Positions 53,688 through 63,068 of a stretch of DNA of 64,000 bases are shown one piece after another. Within the stretch, counting starts at the first letter, position 1. Each line of letters starts with the position of its first letter. Below the pieces are notes generated by a model that saw only the letters and a program-made list of their open reading frames with translations, ran no database searches and was not told the DNA's origin. The translations under genes were made by a program, and so were the position numbers. This DNA comes from an uncultured Siphonobacter sp. Its GTDB lineage: Bacteria; Bacteroidota; Bacteroidia; Cytophagales; Spirosomataceae. Where the stretch lies: positions 1 through 64,000 of the forward strand of contig CAJYIW010000027.1 in the NCBI GenBank assembly GCA_913775095.1. The letters run 5' to 3'.

Positions 53688-55121
53688 GTGAATACACCGA
53701 AATCTGATACCCCAACGCCCGCGTTTCTGCTTCGGCAGAAGTTCCCTTTTCAGCCTACTAAAGGTCAGCTGGAGCTGTTTAATTTGATGGAAAAATTTCT
53801 GTCCAATGACGACGCTCAGACCTTTCTGCTGAAGGGTTATGCCGGTACGGGTAAAACGACCCTCATCAGTACGCTGGTGAAAAGTCTGCCTAAACTGGGT
53901 TTCCGGACGGTATTGCTGGCTCCTACGGGCCGGGCCGCCAAGGTAATGGCGACTTATTCCCGGAAAAAAGCCATGACGATTCACAAAAAAATCTATCGTC
54001 AGGTTACGAATAAATACAGCGGCGGACTGGAATTTCGTCGTCAGAATAACTACCATACCAACACCGTTTTCATTGTCGATGAAGCGTCCATGATTGCTGA
54101 CGAAGCGGACTTTGGCGGCATGCAGGGTTTATTGACTGATTTGGTAGAATATACCTTCGGCAATGAAGAAGGTGACCCCAACAAACTGATTTTTGTGGGT
54201 GACCTGGCTCAGCTGCCTCCCGTCGGTAAGGACGACAGCCCGGCTCTGGACGCCTCGTATCTGCGGGATAACTTTCACATGGATGTGATGGAAGTGGAAA
54301 TGACGGAGGTAATGCGGCAGGATAATGACTCGGGCATTCTGGCCAACGCCACCCGATTACGGGAAATCCTTTGGGACAAAATTCCCGAAATTCGACTCAT
54401 TACCAAGGGCTACCGGGATTGTTACCGCATGACGGGGGAAAAGCTGGAGGATGGTATCAATTATGCCTATCGCAAGTACGGCGAGGAAAACACCATCGTC
54501 ATTACCCGTTCCAACAAAACGGCGGTGGCTTATAACCGCTACATTCGGGCCCGAATCAAGTATCAGGAAGATGAGATTTCCACGGGTGACCGCCTCATGG
54601 TCGTTCGTAATAACTATACGGTACTGGATGACGATTCTCCCGCGGGCTTCTTAGCCAACGGAGATTTCGTAGAAGTACTGAAAATCAGAGGTTATGAGGA
54701 ACAGTACGGACTGCGATTTGCCAACTGTCTGCTGCAATTGTCAGATTACCCCGATCAGCCGCCGTTTGATGCCAAGATTACCCTGAATACGCTCGACAGT
54801 CCCATGCCTTCCCTGAGTAAGGAAGAAAATAAAATGCTGTATGACGGGGTTGCGGCGGATTACGAACACATTGCGTCGAAACGCGAGCGGATGCAGGAAA
54901 TCCGGAAAGATCCGTTTCTGAATGCCCTGCAGGTGAAATTTGCCTATGCCCTTACCTGCCATAAATCGCAGGGGGGCCAGTGGAGTGCCGTATTTGTCGA
55001 TCAGGGTTACCTGACTCTGGAACAGGTGAATGCCGACTTTGTCCGGTGGTTATATACTGCTATTACCCGAGCCAGCCTGGAGGTTTTTCTGGTGAATTTT
55101 CACGGCGACTTTTACGAATAA
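53688..55121 (+). CDS. RecD-like superfamily 1 helicase (UvrD_C_2 type)
   Basis: A 477-residue ATPase. Walker A GYAGTGKT (50-57), the LAPTGRAAKVM motif Ia, a Walker B VDEASM, GDLAQLPPVG, the TCHKSQGGQW motif and WLYTAITRASLEVF fit the RecD/AAA_30 plus UvrD_C_2 helicase family. It is much shorter than RecD2. It probably acts on DNA in repair. The start is a GTG at 53688; the next Met (about residue 34) would still keep the Walker A. Convergent with the MarR gene. Confidence 0.9.
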   Translation: MNTPKSDTPTPAFLLRQKFPFQPTKGQLELFNLMEKFLSNDDAQTFLLKGYAGTGKTTLISTLVKSLPKLGFRTVLLAPTGRAAKVMATYSRKKAMTIHKKIYRQVTNKYSGGLEFRRQNNYHTNTVFIVDEASMIADEADFGGMQGLLTDLVEYTFGNEEGDPNKLIFVGDLAQLPPVGKDDSPALDASYLRDNFHMDVMEVEMTEVMRQDNDSGILANATRLREILWDKIPEIRLITKGYRDCYRMTGEKLEDGINYAYRKYGEENTIVITRSNKTAVAYNRYIRARIKYQEDEISTGDRLMVVRNNYTVLDDDSPAGFLANGDFVEVLKIRGYEEQYGLRFANCLLQLSDYPDQPPFDAKITLNTLDSPMPSLSKEENKMLYDGVAADYEHIASKRERMQEIRKDPFLNALQVKFAYALTCHKSQGGQWSAVFVDQGYLTLEQVNADFVRWLYTAITRASLEVFLVNFHGDFYE

Positions 55122-55123
55122 AA

Positions 55124-55149
55124 AAAGGCTTCCCGCAAAGGAAGCCTTT
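55124..55149. terminator. Bidirectional terminator
   Basis: AAAGGCTTCC pairs with GGAAGCCTTT around CGCAAA, between convergent genes. Confidence 0.9.
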
Positions 55150-55167
55150 GGTATGTATAAAGGATTC

Positions 55168-55731
55168 TTATTTTTTCAATGGATAATTCGCCGTTTTCTG
55201 CTGTAACATTTCCAGCCACTGGGTTCGGCGACCTTCAGAGGCTTCAGTTAATTCCTCTTTAATCTTATTCTCATGATAATCAGCCAGATCCAGCAGAATA
55301 TCTTTCAATAACTCCAGTCGTTCCGAGCCCAGAATTTCTTCAAATTTCTGATCGACCACCTTCGTGCAGGACTGCCACTCCAGGGTAAAACGGGCTCCTT
55401 TATTCGTAATTTTTACCAATACAGAACGAGCATCATCGGGATGCTTTTCCGTTTCGACATAGCCCTGCTCCTGTAACTCCTTCACAATCTTGCTAACAGC
55501 CTGTTTGGTAATTCCCAGCACGGCCGCCAGCTCGTTAATCGTCGAACCTTCCAGATCAATGTGCACCATCAAGACCAGATGGCCGAGTCGATACGACTCG
55601 TAGCCCGATTCCGTCAGTTTCTGGCTCGATACATCCACTACAATCCGGAACGCCCGACTCAGCAACCGGCCCATAATCCGGTTCCGGTGCACTTTAAACT
55701 CTTCGAGCCTTTTCTTCAATTCCTTATCCAT
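55168..55731 (-). CDS. MarR family transcriptional regulator
   Basis: A 187-residue regulator with a MarR winged helix in its middle (about 50-115: STINELAAVLGITKQAVSKI, then LQEQGYVETEKHPDDARSVLV). The helical ends form the dimer. It is divergent from the EmrA-EmrB-TolC operon, with paired GTCAA-N5-TTGAC sites in between, so it is very likely the repressor of that operon, relieved by an efflux substrate. Confidence 0.92.
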   Translation of the reverse strand: MDKELKKRLEEFKVHRNRIMGRLLSRAFRIVVDVSSQKLTESGYESYRLGHLVLMVHIDLEGSTINELAAVLGITKQAVSKIVKELQEQGYVETEKHPDDARSVLVKITNKGARFTLEWQSCTKVVDQKFEEILGSERLELLKDILLDLADYHENKIKEELTEASEGRRTQWLEMLQQKTANYPLKK

Positions 55732-56006
55732 CGCTTTATATGTCGAGAAAAGATTTCAAAAGTTTCGAAAATCTTTTCTTTTTCATTTTAATGTAAATTT
55801 AATACCAATTAAAAAAGTACAAAATACAAATCATAGATTTCAATTTATTATCCACAGGTATTTTTAGCATCACCCCGACCTTAAAACATAAAATTGCTGT
55901 TTATCAGCTATTTATACAAAAATCACTTCCCTAAGCCTATTCATAACACTCCTTGCTTTGCTTTTAAGGCACGAATCCGATGCAAAAATAGTTATAAAAA
56001 AATAAT

Positions 56007-56069
56007 AGTCAACCTACTTGACTTTTTTAGTCAACCAGGTTTACATTTGCATTGTCAATTTAGTTGACT
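56007..56069. promoter_or_regulatory. MarR operators flanking the efflux promoter
   Basis: Two inverted sites GTCAA-N5-TTGAC (56008-56022 with CCTAC; 56054-56068 with TTTAG) enclose a third half-site AGTCAA (56029-56034) and the -7 box TACATTTG (56042-56049). They lie 46 bp apart centre to centre. The arrangement fits repression of the efflux operon by MarR. Confidence 0.75.
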
Positions 56070-56128
56070 ATCTCAGTAAGTACCCGGGTCTGAATCCCAT
56101 TTGAAACCACTTATAAATAAAAGCAATT

Positions 56129-57172
56129 ATGGCTACGCCAGAACAATCTTCACTTCGCAAAATGTTACCCCGCGTTATTCTGGTGGTAGTACTGGGTGTG
56201 GGTGCGTGGTTCGGATTTTCCGCTTACCAGCACGCTCAGACACACGAAGAAACGGACAACGCTCAGATTGAGAGTTACCTCGTTCCCGTCCTGCCCCGTA
56301 TTTCTGGATACGTGAAGACCGTGAATGTTAATGACTACGACAAGGTAGAAAAAGGACAGGTGCTGCTGGAAATTGATACGGACGAATATCAGCTGCAACT
56401 GGCTGAAATGGAAGCCACGTATCGTCAGATGGAAACGGACGTAGAAAACGCCAAAGCCAGCCTACGCAACGCCGAGTTAACGATCAAAGCTCAGGAGTCG
56501 AACCTGAAAGCCACGGCTCTTCGCCGGGATAAGTCGAAATCAGACGCCGAACGCGATGCCCGTTTGCTGGCGGATAAAGCCATTACCCGCAAGCAGTCGG
56601 ATGACAGCCGGAACGCCTCTGACGTTCTGGAGCAACAATACGTAGCGGGTCAGGCGGACATTCTGGCTTCCCGTTCCCGACTGGACGTACTGCGTTCTGC
56701 CTTACACAAAGCCCAGGCTGCCCTGGACGTTCAGAAAGCCCGCATTGACCAGCAGAAACTGAAACTGACCTATTCTAAAGTATACGCTACTTCCTCTGGT
56801 CGGATTGGCCGCAAGAGCGTAGAACCCGGCCAGTACGTTCAGAATGGACAAACGTTGATGACCGTGGTACAGGATAGCACGCTTTGGGTCGTTGCCAACT
56901 TCAAGGAAACGCAGGTTGAACACTTACGCATTGGTGCCGAAGCAACCGTTACCGCGGATGCCTTCCCTAATCAGCCCATGAAAGGTAAAATCGTTTCCTT
57001 CAGTGAAGCGACGGGTGCCAAATTCTCCCTGTTACCTCCCGACAACGCTTCCGGTAACTTCGTAAAAGTGACCCAGAAGATCCCCGTGAAAATTGAAATT
57101 GAAGACTTACCCAAGTACCGCCAGTTACTCCGGGCCGGTATGAACGTGGAAGTTAGCGTAAAAACGAAATAG
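56129..57172 (+). CDS. emrA: HlyD/EmrA-family membrane fusion protein
   Basis: A 347-residue periplasmic adaptor with one N-terminal transmembrane helix (about residues 13-29). A biotinyl-lipoyl-like domain (SGYVKTVNVNDYDKVEKGQVL) is split by a long alpha-helical hairpin (about 90-195). Barrel domains follow (GRKSVEPGQYVQNGQTLMTV). It links the EmrB-type pump to the TolC-like channel. First gene of the operon, behind the MarR-controlled promoter. Confidence 0.9.
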   Translation: MATPEQSSLRKMLPRVILVVVLGVGAWFGFSAYQHAQTHEETDNAQIESYLVPVLPRISGYVKTVNVNDYDKVEKGQVLLEIDTDEYQLQLAEMEATYRQMETDVENAKASLRNAELTIKAQESNLKATALRRDKSKSDAERDARLLADKAITRKQSDDSRNASDVLEQQYVAGQADILASRSRLDVLRSALHKAQAALDVQKARIDQQKLKLTYSKVYATSSGRIGRKSVEPGQYVQNGQTLMTVVQDSTLWVVANFKETQVEHLRIGAEATVTADAFPNQPMKGKIVSFSEATGAKFSLLPPDNASGNFVKVTQKIPVKIEIEDLPKYRQLLRAGMNVEVSVKTK

Positions 57173-57174
57173 TT

Positions 57175-57255
57175 GACAGTTGTCGGTTTTTAGTTGTCAG
57201 TGATAAAAAAATGATCACAGTTAACTGAAAACCGACCACAGTAAACTGAAAACCA
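57175..57255. repeat. Complementary-arm repeat between emrA and emrB
   Basis: ACAGTTGTCGGTTTTTAG words pair with the downstream CTGAAAACCGACCACAGT words across a short A-rich spacer. About 23 of 29 positions match when one arm is reverse-complemented. Confidence 0.75.
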
Positions 57256-57261
57256 AAAGAC

Positions 57262-58821
57262 ATGGCAGCAACCTATCCGACCGGATTCAAGCGGGCTATT
57301 ATCGTTGCGACGGCAATTTCCGCGGCCATTATGGAGTTGATTGACACGACGATTGTGAACGTGGCATTGAACCAGATGGCTGGATCGCTGGGAGCAACCA
57401 TCGAGGACATTGCCTGGGTAGTAACCTCGTATGCGATCGCCAACGTTATTATTATTCCGATGACGGGCTTTCTGGCTGAGTACTTTGGCCGGAAAAACTA
57501 TTACCTGACTTCAATTGTCATCTTTACCGTTGCCTCGTACTTCTGCGGTCAGTCCACGGATTTATGGGAACTGGTCTTCTGGCGTTTCATTCAGGGGATG
57601 GGCGGTGGAGCGTTGCTTTCGACTTCTCAGGCCATCATTTTTGATGCCTTTCCACCCCAGCAACGCGGGATCGCTTCTGGTATTTTCGCCATGGGTATCA
57701 TCCTGGGTCCTACCTTCGGTCCCGTATTGGGGGGTATCATCGTGGAAGATTATCACTGGGCCAATATCTTCCTGGTAAACATTCCGGTAGGTATTCTGGC
57801 GGGTATTCTAACGATGCTTTACATTGATAAGAAAGAAGGCGAAGGACAGAAAAAAGACCAGATCAAGATCGATTACCTTGGGATTCTATTACTGATGATT
57901 GGCGTAGGTTCGCTGCAATTCATGATGGAAAAAGGGGAATCGGAAGACTGGTTTGAATCCAGGCTGATCGTTATCATGGCTATTACCGCCACGATTGGCA
58001 TGGGTGGATTCATCTGGCGTGAATTAACGACCGATCATCCCGTCGTTGATTTACGGGTCATGAAACGCGGCACGCTGGGCGTGACTACCATTTTCAGTTT
58101 CGTTGCCGGGGTGGGCTTATTTACCGCCATGTTCGTGTATCCGGTTATGGTACAGCGGATTAATGGGTACACGCCAACCATGACGGGCCTCTCCTTACTC
58201 TGGCCTACGCTGATCGGGGTATTCATGATGCCCATCGTTGGGAAGCGATTATCCGCCGGAGCCTCTCCCCTGCCCTTCATTATTAGTGGAATATTACTAA
58301 TGACTGCCTTTGGCTTTTACGGAGGAACGTACAACGCGGATGCCAGCCAGTGGCAGTTTTTCCCCGCTCACATGCTACGGGTATTAGGCATTTCACTGCT
58401 GCAGTTACCACTGACGAACCAGGCTGTTGCGGGTCTTTCTCCGAAAGAATATCCCAATGCCATTGCGATTAATAACATGATCCGGCAGTTGGGGGGAGCC
58501 TTTGGGGTGGCACTAGCGAATAACTTCGTAGCCATCCGTTATGCTCAGCACCGCTCGGATCTGATGAGCAATATGTACGATGGTAACCCACTGCTCGCCG
58601 AACGTATCCGAATGCTGGGGGGTGCCTCCTTACGCACGTACCGGTATCTGGAAGCCATGGTTGATAAACAGGCCTATATGCTTTCGTACCTTGATACGTT
58701 CCGAATTGTAGGTTTCTTCTTTATTCTGATTTTGCCCCTAACGCTGATTCTGCGTCAGAAAAAGAAAAAAACTCCCGAAGAAATCGCCGCAGCAGCCGCT
58801 GCCATGGCCGAAGCCCATTAG
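57262..58821 (+). CDS. emrB: DHA2 family efflux MFS transporter (EmrB type)
   Basis: A 519-residue inner-membrane drug:H+ antiporter with about 14 transmembrane helices. Markers are LIDTTIVNVALNQMAG in helix 1, WVVTSYAIANVIIIP, GFLAEYFGRKNYY, FIQGMGGGALL and GPVLGGIIVEDYHWAN. With EmrA and TolC it forms a tripartite pump for hydrophobic compounds. Ala-rich C-terminal tail. Confidence 0.93.
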   Translation: MAATYPTGFKRAIIVATAISAAIMELIDTTIVNVALNQMAGSLGATIEDIAWVVTSYAIANVIIIPMTGFLAEYFGRKNYYLTSIVIFTVASYFCGQSTDLWELVFWRFIQGMGGGALLSTSQAIIFDAFPPQQRGIASGIFAMGIILGPTFGPVLGGIIVEDYHWANIFLVNIPVGILAGILTMLYIDKKEGEGQKKDQIKIDYLGILLLMIGVGSLQFMMEKGESEDWFESRLIVIMAITATIGMGGFIWRELTTDHPVVDLRVMKRGTLGVTTIFSFVAGVGLFTAMFVYPVMVQRINGYTPTMTGLSLLWPTLIGVFMMPIVGKRLSAGASPLPFIISGILLMTAFGFYGGTYNADASQWQFFPAHMLRVLGISLLQLPLTNQAVAGLSPKEYPNAIAINNMIRQLGGAFGVALANNFVAIRYAQHRSDLMSNMYDGNPLLAERIRMLGGASLRTYRYLEAMVDKQAYMLSYLDTFRIVGFFFILILPLTLILRQKKKKTPEEIAAAAAAMAEAH

Positions 58822-58825
58822 TAGA

Positions 58826-58886
58826 GTTGTCAGTTTTTAGTTTGCCGTTTTCAGTTCATCAAACCGGTAAACTAAAAACTGACAAC
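58826..58886. repeat. Complementary-arm repeat between emrB and tolC
   Basis: A 21-base left arm at 58826-58846 (GTTGTCAGTTTTTAGTTTGC and one more base) and a right arm at 58866-58886 match at 20 of 21 positions, the exception being a possible G-U pair. Loop about 19 bases. Confidence 0.9.
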
Positions 58887-58912
58887 TGACAACCGAAAAC
58901 TGAAAACTAATC

Positions 58913-60208
58913 ATGAAATTCTTCCCGGTACTGGCCCTCGTAGCTTTGACGAGTACGGCGGCCTTTGCTCAGCAAAATAATGACGAGGTTCTGAACGGAC
59001 TCATTCGTCAGTCGATTGCCTATTACCCTCAGTTGAAACAACAGCGTCAGTCTGTTTCGCTGAGCCAGAGCCGTACGCAACTGGCCGAGGCGGGCCACAA
59101 ACCCACCGTGAGCGGCGATGCCAGTTATACCTACATCTGGCCTTTGCAGAAGGTAGCCTTTGACATTCCCGGATTTGGCTCGAATGCCATTCAGTTTGCT
59201 CCCCGCAATAACTATAACGTAGGGGTTTCGGTGAGTCAGACTGTATACGACTGGGGTAAAACCAACGCAGCCATTGATAAGGCCCGGATTGAAAGCATTC
59301 TGTCTGAACAAAACGTTGAACAGGCCACCCATCAGCTCGCCTATCAGGTAACTCAGATTTACCTGAGCATTGTGTATCTGCAAAAAGCCATCACCGTTCA
59401 GCAGGCTCAGGAATCGCTGGTGGGCGAAACCGCCAAGGTCATTGAAAACCGAATCAAGAGTGGCGATGAAATCGACTACAACCTGGTGGCTACGAATGTT
59501 CGGTACAAAAACGTAAAGACGCGTATTGTTGACTTACGCAACCAGCTGGATCGTCAGTTCATTCTGCTGAGTTCGTTAGTAGGGAAAGACGTCCATGCCG
59601 ACATTCAGGACACGGGCAGCTTTGAAATAGCGGCTTTAACGCCACAAGATTCCTCATCGCTGGCGAATAACTGGGACATCCGGGTGTCTAAGACGAAGGA
59701 AATGGTCGCTGAAAAAGACATTCAGGCGGCCAAGGCAGCGAAGTTACCTTCCTTGTCATTCGTAGGCAACACGGGCTTCAAAAATGGTTTCCAGCCCGCG
59801 ATTGACGAGTTCCGTTTCAACGGTGGTGTAGGATTCCGTTTATCCGCTCCGATCTATTCCGGCAAACGTCATATTATTCAGGAAGACATTGCCCGCAAAA
59901 ACTTTCAAATGAGTCAGTACGGCACGGAAGCCGCTTCCGTGGCGATCCAGTCGCAACTGGATCAGGCTCAATCCGAATTACGTTCAACCTCCGAAAAACT
60001 GAAACTTTCAGAAACTCAGCTAGAAGAAGCCACATACGGATTAAAACTGGCCGATGTTCGTTTCCAGAATGGCGTCATTACCCAACTGGAAATTCAGTCC
60101 GCTCAAACGGCTCTGGAAGAAGCAGAATTTCAACGTATCCAATACCAATATCAGCAGGCTCTGGCACGTCTGGAAGTAAACCGACTGCTGGGGACGAAAA
60201 TCTGGTAG
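58913..60208 (+). CDS. tolC: TolC family outer-membrane protein
   Basis: A 431-residue outer-membrane channel with signal peptide MKFFPVLALVALTSTAAFAQ. Two long coiled-coil helical repeats (about 25-230 and 240-430) and the YNVGVSVSQTVYDWGKTNA strand pattern fit TolC. It forms the outer-membrane exit duct for the EmrAB pump. Last gene of the efflux operon. Confidence 0.93.
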   Translation: MKFFPVLALVALTSTAAFAQQNNDEVLNGLIRQSIAYYPQLKQQRQSVSLSQSRTQLAEAGHKPTVSGDASYTYIWPLQKVAFDIPGFGSNAIQFAPRNNYNVGVSVSQTVYDWGKTNAAIDKARIESILSEQNVEQATHQLAYQVTQIYLSIVYLQKAITVQQAQESLVGETAKVIENRIKSGDEIDYNLVATNVRYKNVKTRIVDLRNQLDRQFILLSSLVGKDVHADIQDTGSFEIAALTPQDSSSLANNWDIRVSKTKEMVAEKDIQAAKAAKLPSLSFVGNTGFKNGFQPAIDEFRFNGGVGFRLSAPIYSGKRHIIQEDIARKNFQMSQYGTEAASVAIQSQLDQAQSELRSTSEKLKLSETQLEEATYGLKLADVRFQNGVITQLEIQSAQTALEEAEFQRIQYQYQQALARLEVNRLLGTKIW

Positions 60209-60214
60209 TGAAGT

Positions 60215-60330
60215 TTGGGGTTGTCAGTTTAGGGTTTGGAGTTAGTTGATCATTTCTATGGATCGAAGCACACTATTTTTATAGCTAACTCTAAACACAA
60301 AACTCTAAACCCAAAACTTAACACTTATTA
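60215..60330. repeat. Complementary-arm repeat downstream of tolC
   Basis: GTCAGTTTAGGGTTTGGAGTTAG-type words are matched by CTAACTCTAAACACAAAACTC-type words across about 40 bp. It has the same style as the repeat in the two-component operon. Confidence 0.75.
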
Positions 60331-60412
60331 ACGCTGGTATGAAATTTTGAATTAACGTATACAAACTATTTTCTTAGGAGATACGTTATATAACTGAGTC
60401 GCCCATAAAGCC

Positions 60413-60670
60413 ATGAAAATTACAAATGCAGTCGCTAAGGCGATCCGGAAAATAGTTACGGAGCATTTTTTTATAACCCCTGAATATTTTCAGCTGAATC
60501 GAACTTTTAAAAACGATTTTGGGTTTAATAGTTTAGAAATGACCGAGTTAGTTGTCATGATTGAGCAACAATTCGACATTAATATTCCCGATCAATCTTT
60601 GTCAACAGTGCAAAACGTAAGTGATTTGATTGCTGTTACTGAACAAAGTTATTATCGGACAAAAGCTTAA
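60413..60670 (+). CDS. Acyl carrier-like protein, stand-alone
   Basis: An 85-residue PP-binding domain. The expected DSL phosphopantetheine attachment motif appears as NSLEMTELV, with Ser40, so Asn replaces the usual Asp before Ser. The acidic-helix VMIEQQFDINIPDQ fits. It is not beside fatty-acid or polyketide genes. It may be a second or specialised carrier whose pantetheinylation is uncertain. Confidence 0.85.
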   Translation: MKITNAVAKAIRKIVTEHFFITPEYFQLNRTFKNDFGFNSLEMTELVVMIEQQFDINIPDQSLSTVQNVSDLIAVTEQSYYRTKA

Positions 60671-60709
60671 AAAAAAAGAAAAGACAGATAGGTTGAAGGT
60701 TGAACGATG

Positions 60710-60738
60710 ATTACCGGCTTGCTTTGCGAGCCGGTAAT
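60710..60738 (+). terminator. Terminator of the acyl carrier-like gene
   Basis: ATTACCGGCT pairs with AGCCGGTAAT, then TTTTGTTT. Confidence 0.85.
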
Positions 60739-60771
60739 TTTGTTTATATACGTTTGTGCCTGAACAAAAAA

Positions 60772-60793
60772 ACCGCTCAGCAAGCTGAGCGGT
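60772..60793 (-). terminator. Terminator of the alanine dehydrogenase gene
   Basis: ACCGCTCAGC pairs with GCTGAGCGGT with an AA loop. The minus-strand transcript then runs into a U-rich stretch. Confidence 0.85.
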
Positions 60794-60844
60794 CTCCGGT
60801 TTTCAGTTGTTGATATTTGTTATTTTTATTACCCAATCGGGTAA

Positions 60845-61975
60845 CTAAGCGACGATAACTTTCCCCAACATATCTTCTACGGGAGTCAGGGGCAGATTCC
60901 AGGCTTCTGCTACCCCCGCGTATACGGTCTTGCCGCTTACAACGTTCAATCCCTTTTTCAGTTCTTCGTTCTCACGACAGGCTTTTTTCCAGCCTTTGTT
61001 GGCCAGTTGAATGGCATAAGGCAAGGTTGCATTCGTCAAAGCCAGCGTAGACGTGTAAGGCACCGCACCGGGCATGTTGGCTACACAATAATGCACAATT
61101 TCATCCACAACAAAGGTAGGATCCTGGTGAGTAGTGGCATGTGAGGTTTCAAAACATCCTCCCTGATCAATGGCTACGTCGACCATTACCGTTCCAGGAC
61201 GCATCAGACTTAACATATCCCGCGTAATCAGCGATGGAGCCTTCGCTCCGGGAATCAATACCCCACCAATGATCAAATCCGTAGTCTGAACCAGTTGGCG
61301 AATGTTGTATTCATTGGAAATAACCGTATCTACATTGGCAGGCATGATGTCTTCCAGGTAACGCAGACGAGGCAGGCTAATATCAACAATCGTTACGTTA
61401 GCTCCCAGACCAGCGGCCATTTTTGCCGATTGCGTTCCTACAATTCCTCCCCCCAGTACCAACACATTGGCAGGTTTTACCCCAGCCACACCACCGAGCA
61501 GAATACCACGGCCGCCCATGGGTTTCTCCAGGTATTTGGCTCCTTCCTGAACGGCCATACGTCCGGCCACTTCGCTCATAGGCACCAGCAGAGGCAGGCT
61601 GCGATCCGTTTTTTCAACCGTTTCGTACGCCAGACAAACCGCTCCGCTTTTCAGCATAGCGTGGGTCAATTCTTCGGAGGAAGCAAAGTGGAAGTATGTA
61701 AACAGTAATTGATTGGCCCTGATCAGCGGATATTCGGCGGCGATGGGTTCTTTAACTTTCACGATCATCTCAGCGATTTCATAAACCGCTTCGATGGTGG
61801 GAAGTATCGTTGCCCCCGCCTGAACATATTCCTCGTCACTAATGCCGCTGCCAATACCGGCGGTAGCCTGTACGTATACTTCGTGACCCTGCTTTTTGAA
61901 TTCAGCGACACCAGCGGGCGTCAGAGCGACGCGGTTTTCATTGTTCTTAATTTCCTTGGGAACACCAATGATCAT
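60845..61975 (-). CDS. ald: Alanine dehydrogenase
   Basis: A 376-residue NAD-dependent enzyme that interconverts L-alanine with pyruvate and ammonia. Arg15 (NNENRVALTP), Lys75 (VKVKEP) and His96 (TYFHFAS) are the known active-site residues. The Rossmann GGGIVGTQSAKMA motif and MVDVAIDQGGC are clear. It is divergent from an Lrp/AsnC-type regulator, the usual pairing for alanine-responsive control. Confidence 0.95.
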   Translation of the reverse strand: MIIGVPKEIKNNENRVALTPAGVAEFKKQGHEVYVQATAGIGSGISDEEYVQAGATILPTIEAVYEIAEMIVKVKEPIAAEYPLIRANQLLFTYFHFASSEELTHAMLKSGAVCLAYETVEKTDRSLPLLVPMSEVAGRMAVQEGAKYLEKPMGGRGILLGGVAGVKPANVLVLGGGIVGTQSAKMAAGLGANVTIVDISLPRLRYLEDIMPANVDTVISNEYNIRQLVQTTDLIIGGVLIPGAKAPSLITRDMLSLMRPGTVMVDVAIDQGGCFETSHATTHQDPTFVVDEIVHYCVANMPGAVPYTSTLALTNATLPYAIQLANKGWKKACRENEELKKGLNVVSGKTVYAGVAEAWNLPLTPVEDMLGKVIVA

Positions 61976-62390
61976 GATCGTAACAATTATATGTATGGAG
62001 GAAGTTTGCTGATGGCCTAAGGCCTGTCTAATGAATGACCTTAGGGATTATGCAAAATTCATTATTTCAGAATAGATTTCGCTAATAGTCAAATAAATAA
62101 GAAATTTATTTTGATGATCACTTATTTTTTCGTTTATTTTACTGTATCCTTATGGTTTATCGTGCAAAAACCGAAAAAAATTCTGTCTTCTGTTTATCTT
62201 CCTTTTAAAAGATATTTTTACCGGGTAAAGGGCCGTAGTTTCACTTTAATCCTATTTTAGAATTTTAAACAGTTATTTTCAGTATAGGGCTATAAATCGA
62301 ATCTACTTCCAGATAATTTATTCTTTTTACGGTCCGGAACCCTGCTTATACAAACCTAATTACTATTACTTTCCAAACTTTGTAACTATT
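61976..62390. promoter_or_regulatory. Divergent control region, ald / Lrp-type regulator
   Basis: About 415 bp of AT-rich DNA with no gene. It must hold both promoters. CCAAACTTTG near 62371-62380 resembles a -7 box (AAACTTTG) for the regulator. No operator was identified. Confidence 0.45.
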
Positions 62391-62849
62391 ATGGAACTGG
62401 ACGCTATTGACCGGCAATTACTCAACCTTCTTCAGGAAAATGCCCTGCTCACGGTACGTGAACTGGCCGAACGCGTGCACCTCAGCATTACCCCCGTTCA
62501 CGACCGGATCAAGAAGCTGGAAAACCAGAAGATCATTGAAAAGTACGTAGCTCTGGTGGACCGTAAACGCATTGGTCGCGGCATGATGGTCTATTGTTTT
62601 GTGACTCTCGACAAGCAACGGCAGGAAAGTTTTCAGGAATTCAATGAGGCCATCCGGCAGTTGCCTGAAGTGCTGGAATGTAATGTAGTATCGGGCAATT
62701 TCGATTACCTGTTAAAAGTAATCGTTGCCGATATGGAAGGGTATAATACCTTTTATCAAAGCAGACTGAGTGTCCTGAGCAGTGTCTCACACATGAGCAG
62801 CTCCTTTGTCATGGAAGAAGTAAAAAGTACCACCCTGATCGGGCTCTGA
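62391..62849 (+). CDS. Lrp/AsnC family transcriptional regulator
   Basis: A 152-residue protein with an N-terminal helix-turn-helix (about 10-55: IDRQLLNLLQENALLTVREL, then ERVHLSITPVHDRIKKLENQ) and a C-terminal RAM effector domain (about 70-150: LDKQRQESFQEFNEAI, then VVSGNFDYLLKVIVADMEGY). Divergent from ald, so it probably regulates ald in response to alanine or another amino acid (AldR-like). Confidence 0.92.
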   Translation: MELDAIDRQLLNLLQENALLTVRELAERVHLSITPVHDRIKKLENQKIIEKYVALVDRKRIGRGMMVYCFVTLDKQRQESFQEFNEAIRQLPEVLECNVVSGNFDYLLKVIVADMEGYNTFYQSRLSVLSSVSHMSSSFVMEEVKSTTLIGL

Positions 62850-63068
62850 AAACCGATTCTCAAAGCTGGCTAAGCGGTTGTTCCATCAGCCTTTAGCTTG
62901 GTTTCTTCGTCGCGGCTTTTGCATCATTTATCTCAGATTATCCATAGAGCCCTGATTGCCCGGTTACCTTCGCAGGAAGTAGTCGTATTTTACGAGAAAT
63001 TAGACCAAAAACGGGAATAACTTCATCAGGATTTCCGTTCTGGAAACCCCCGAATCCTTAAAAATTCC

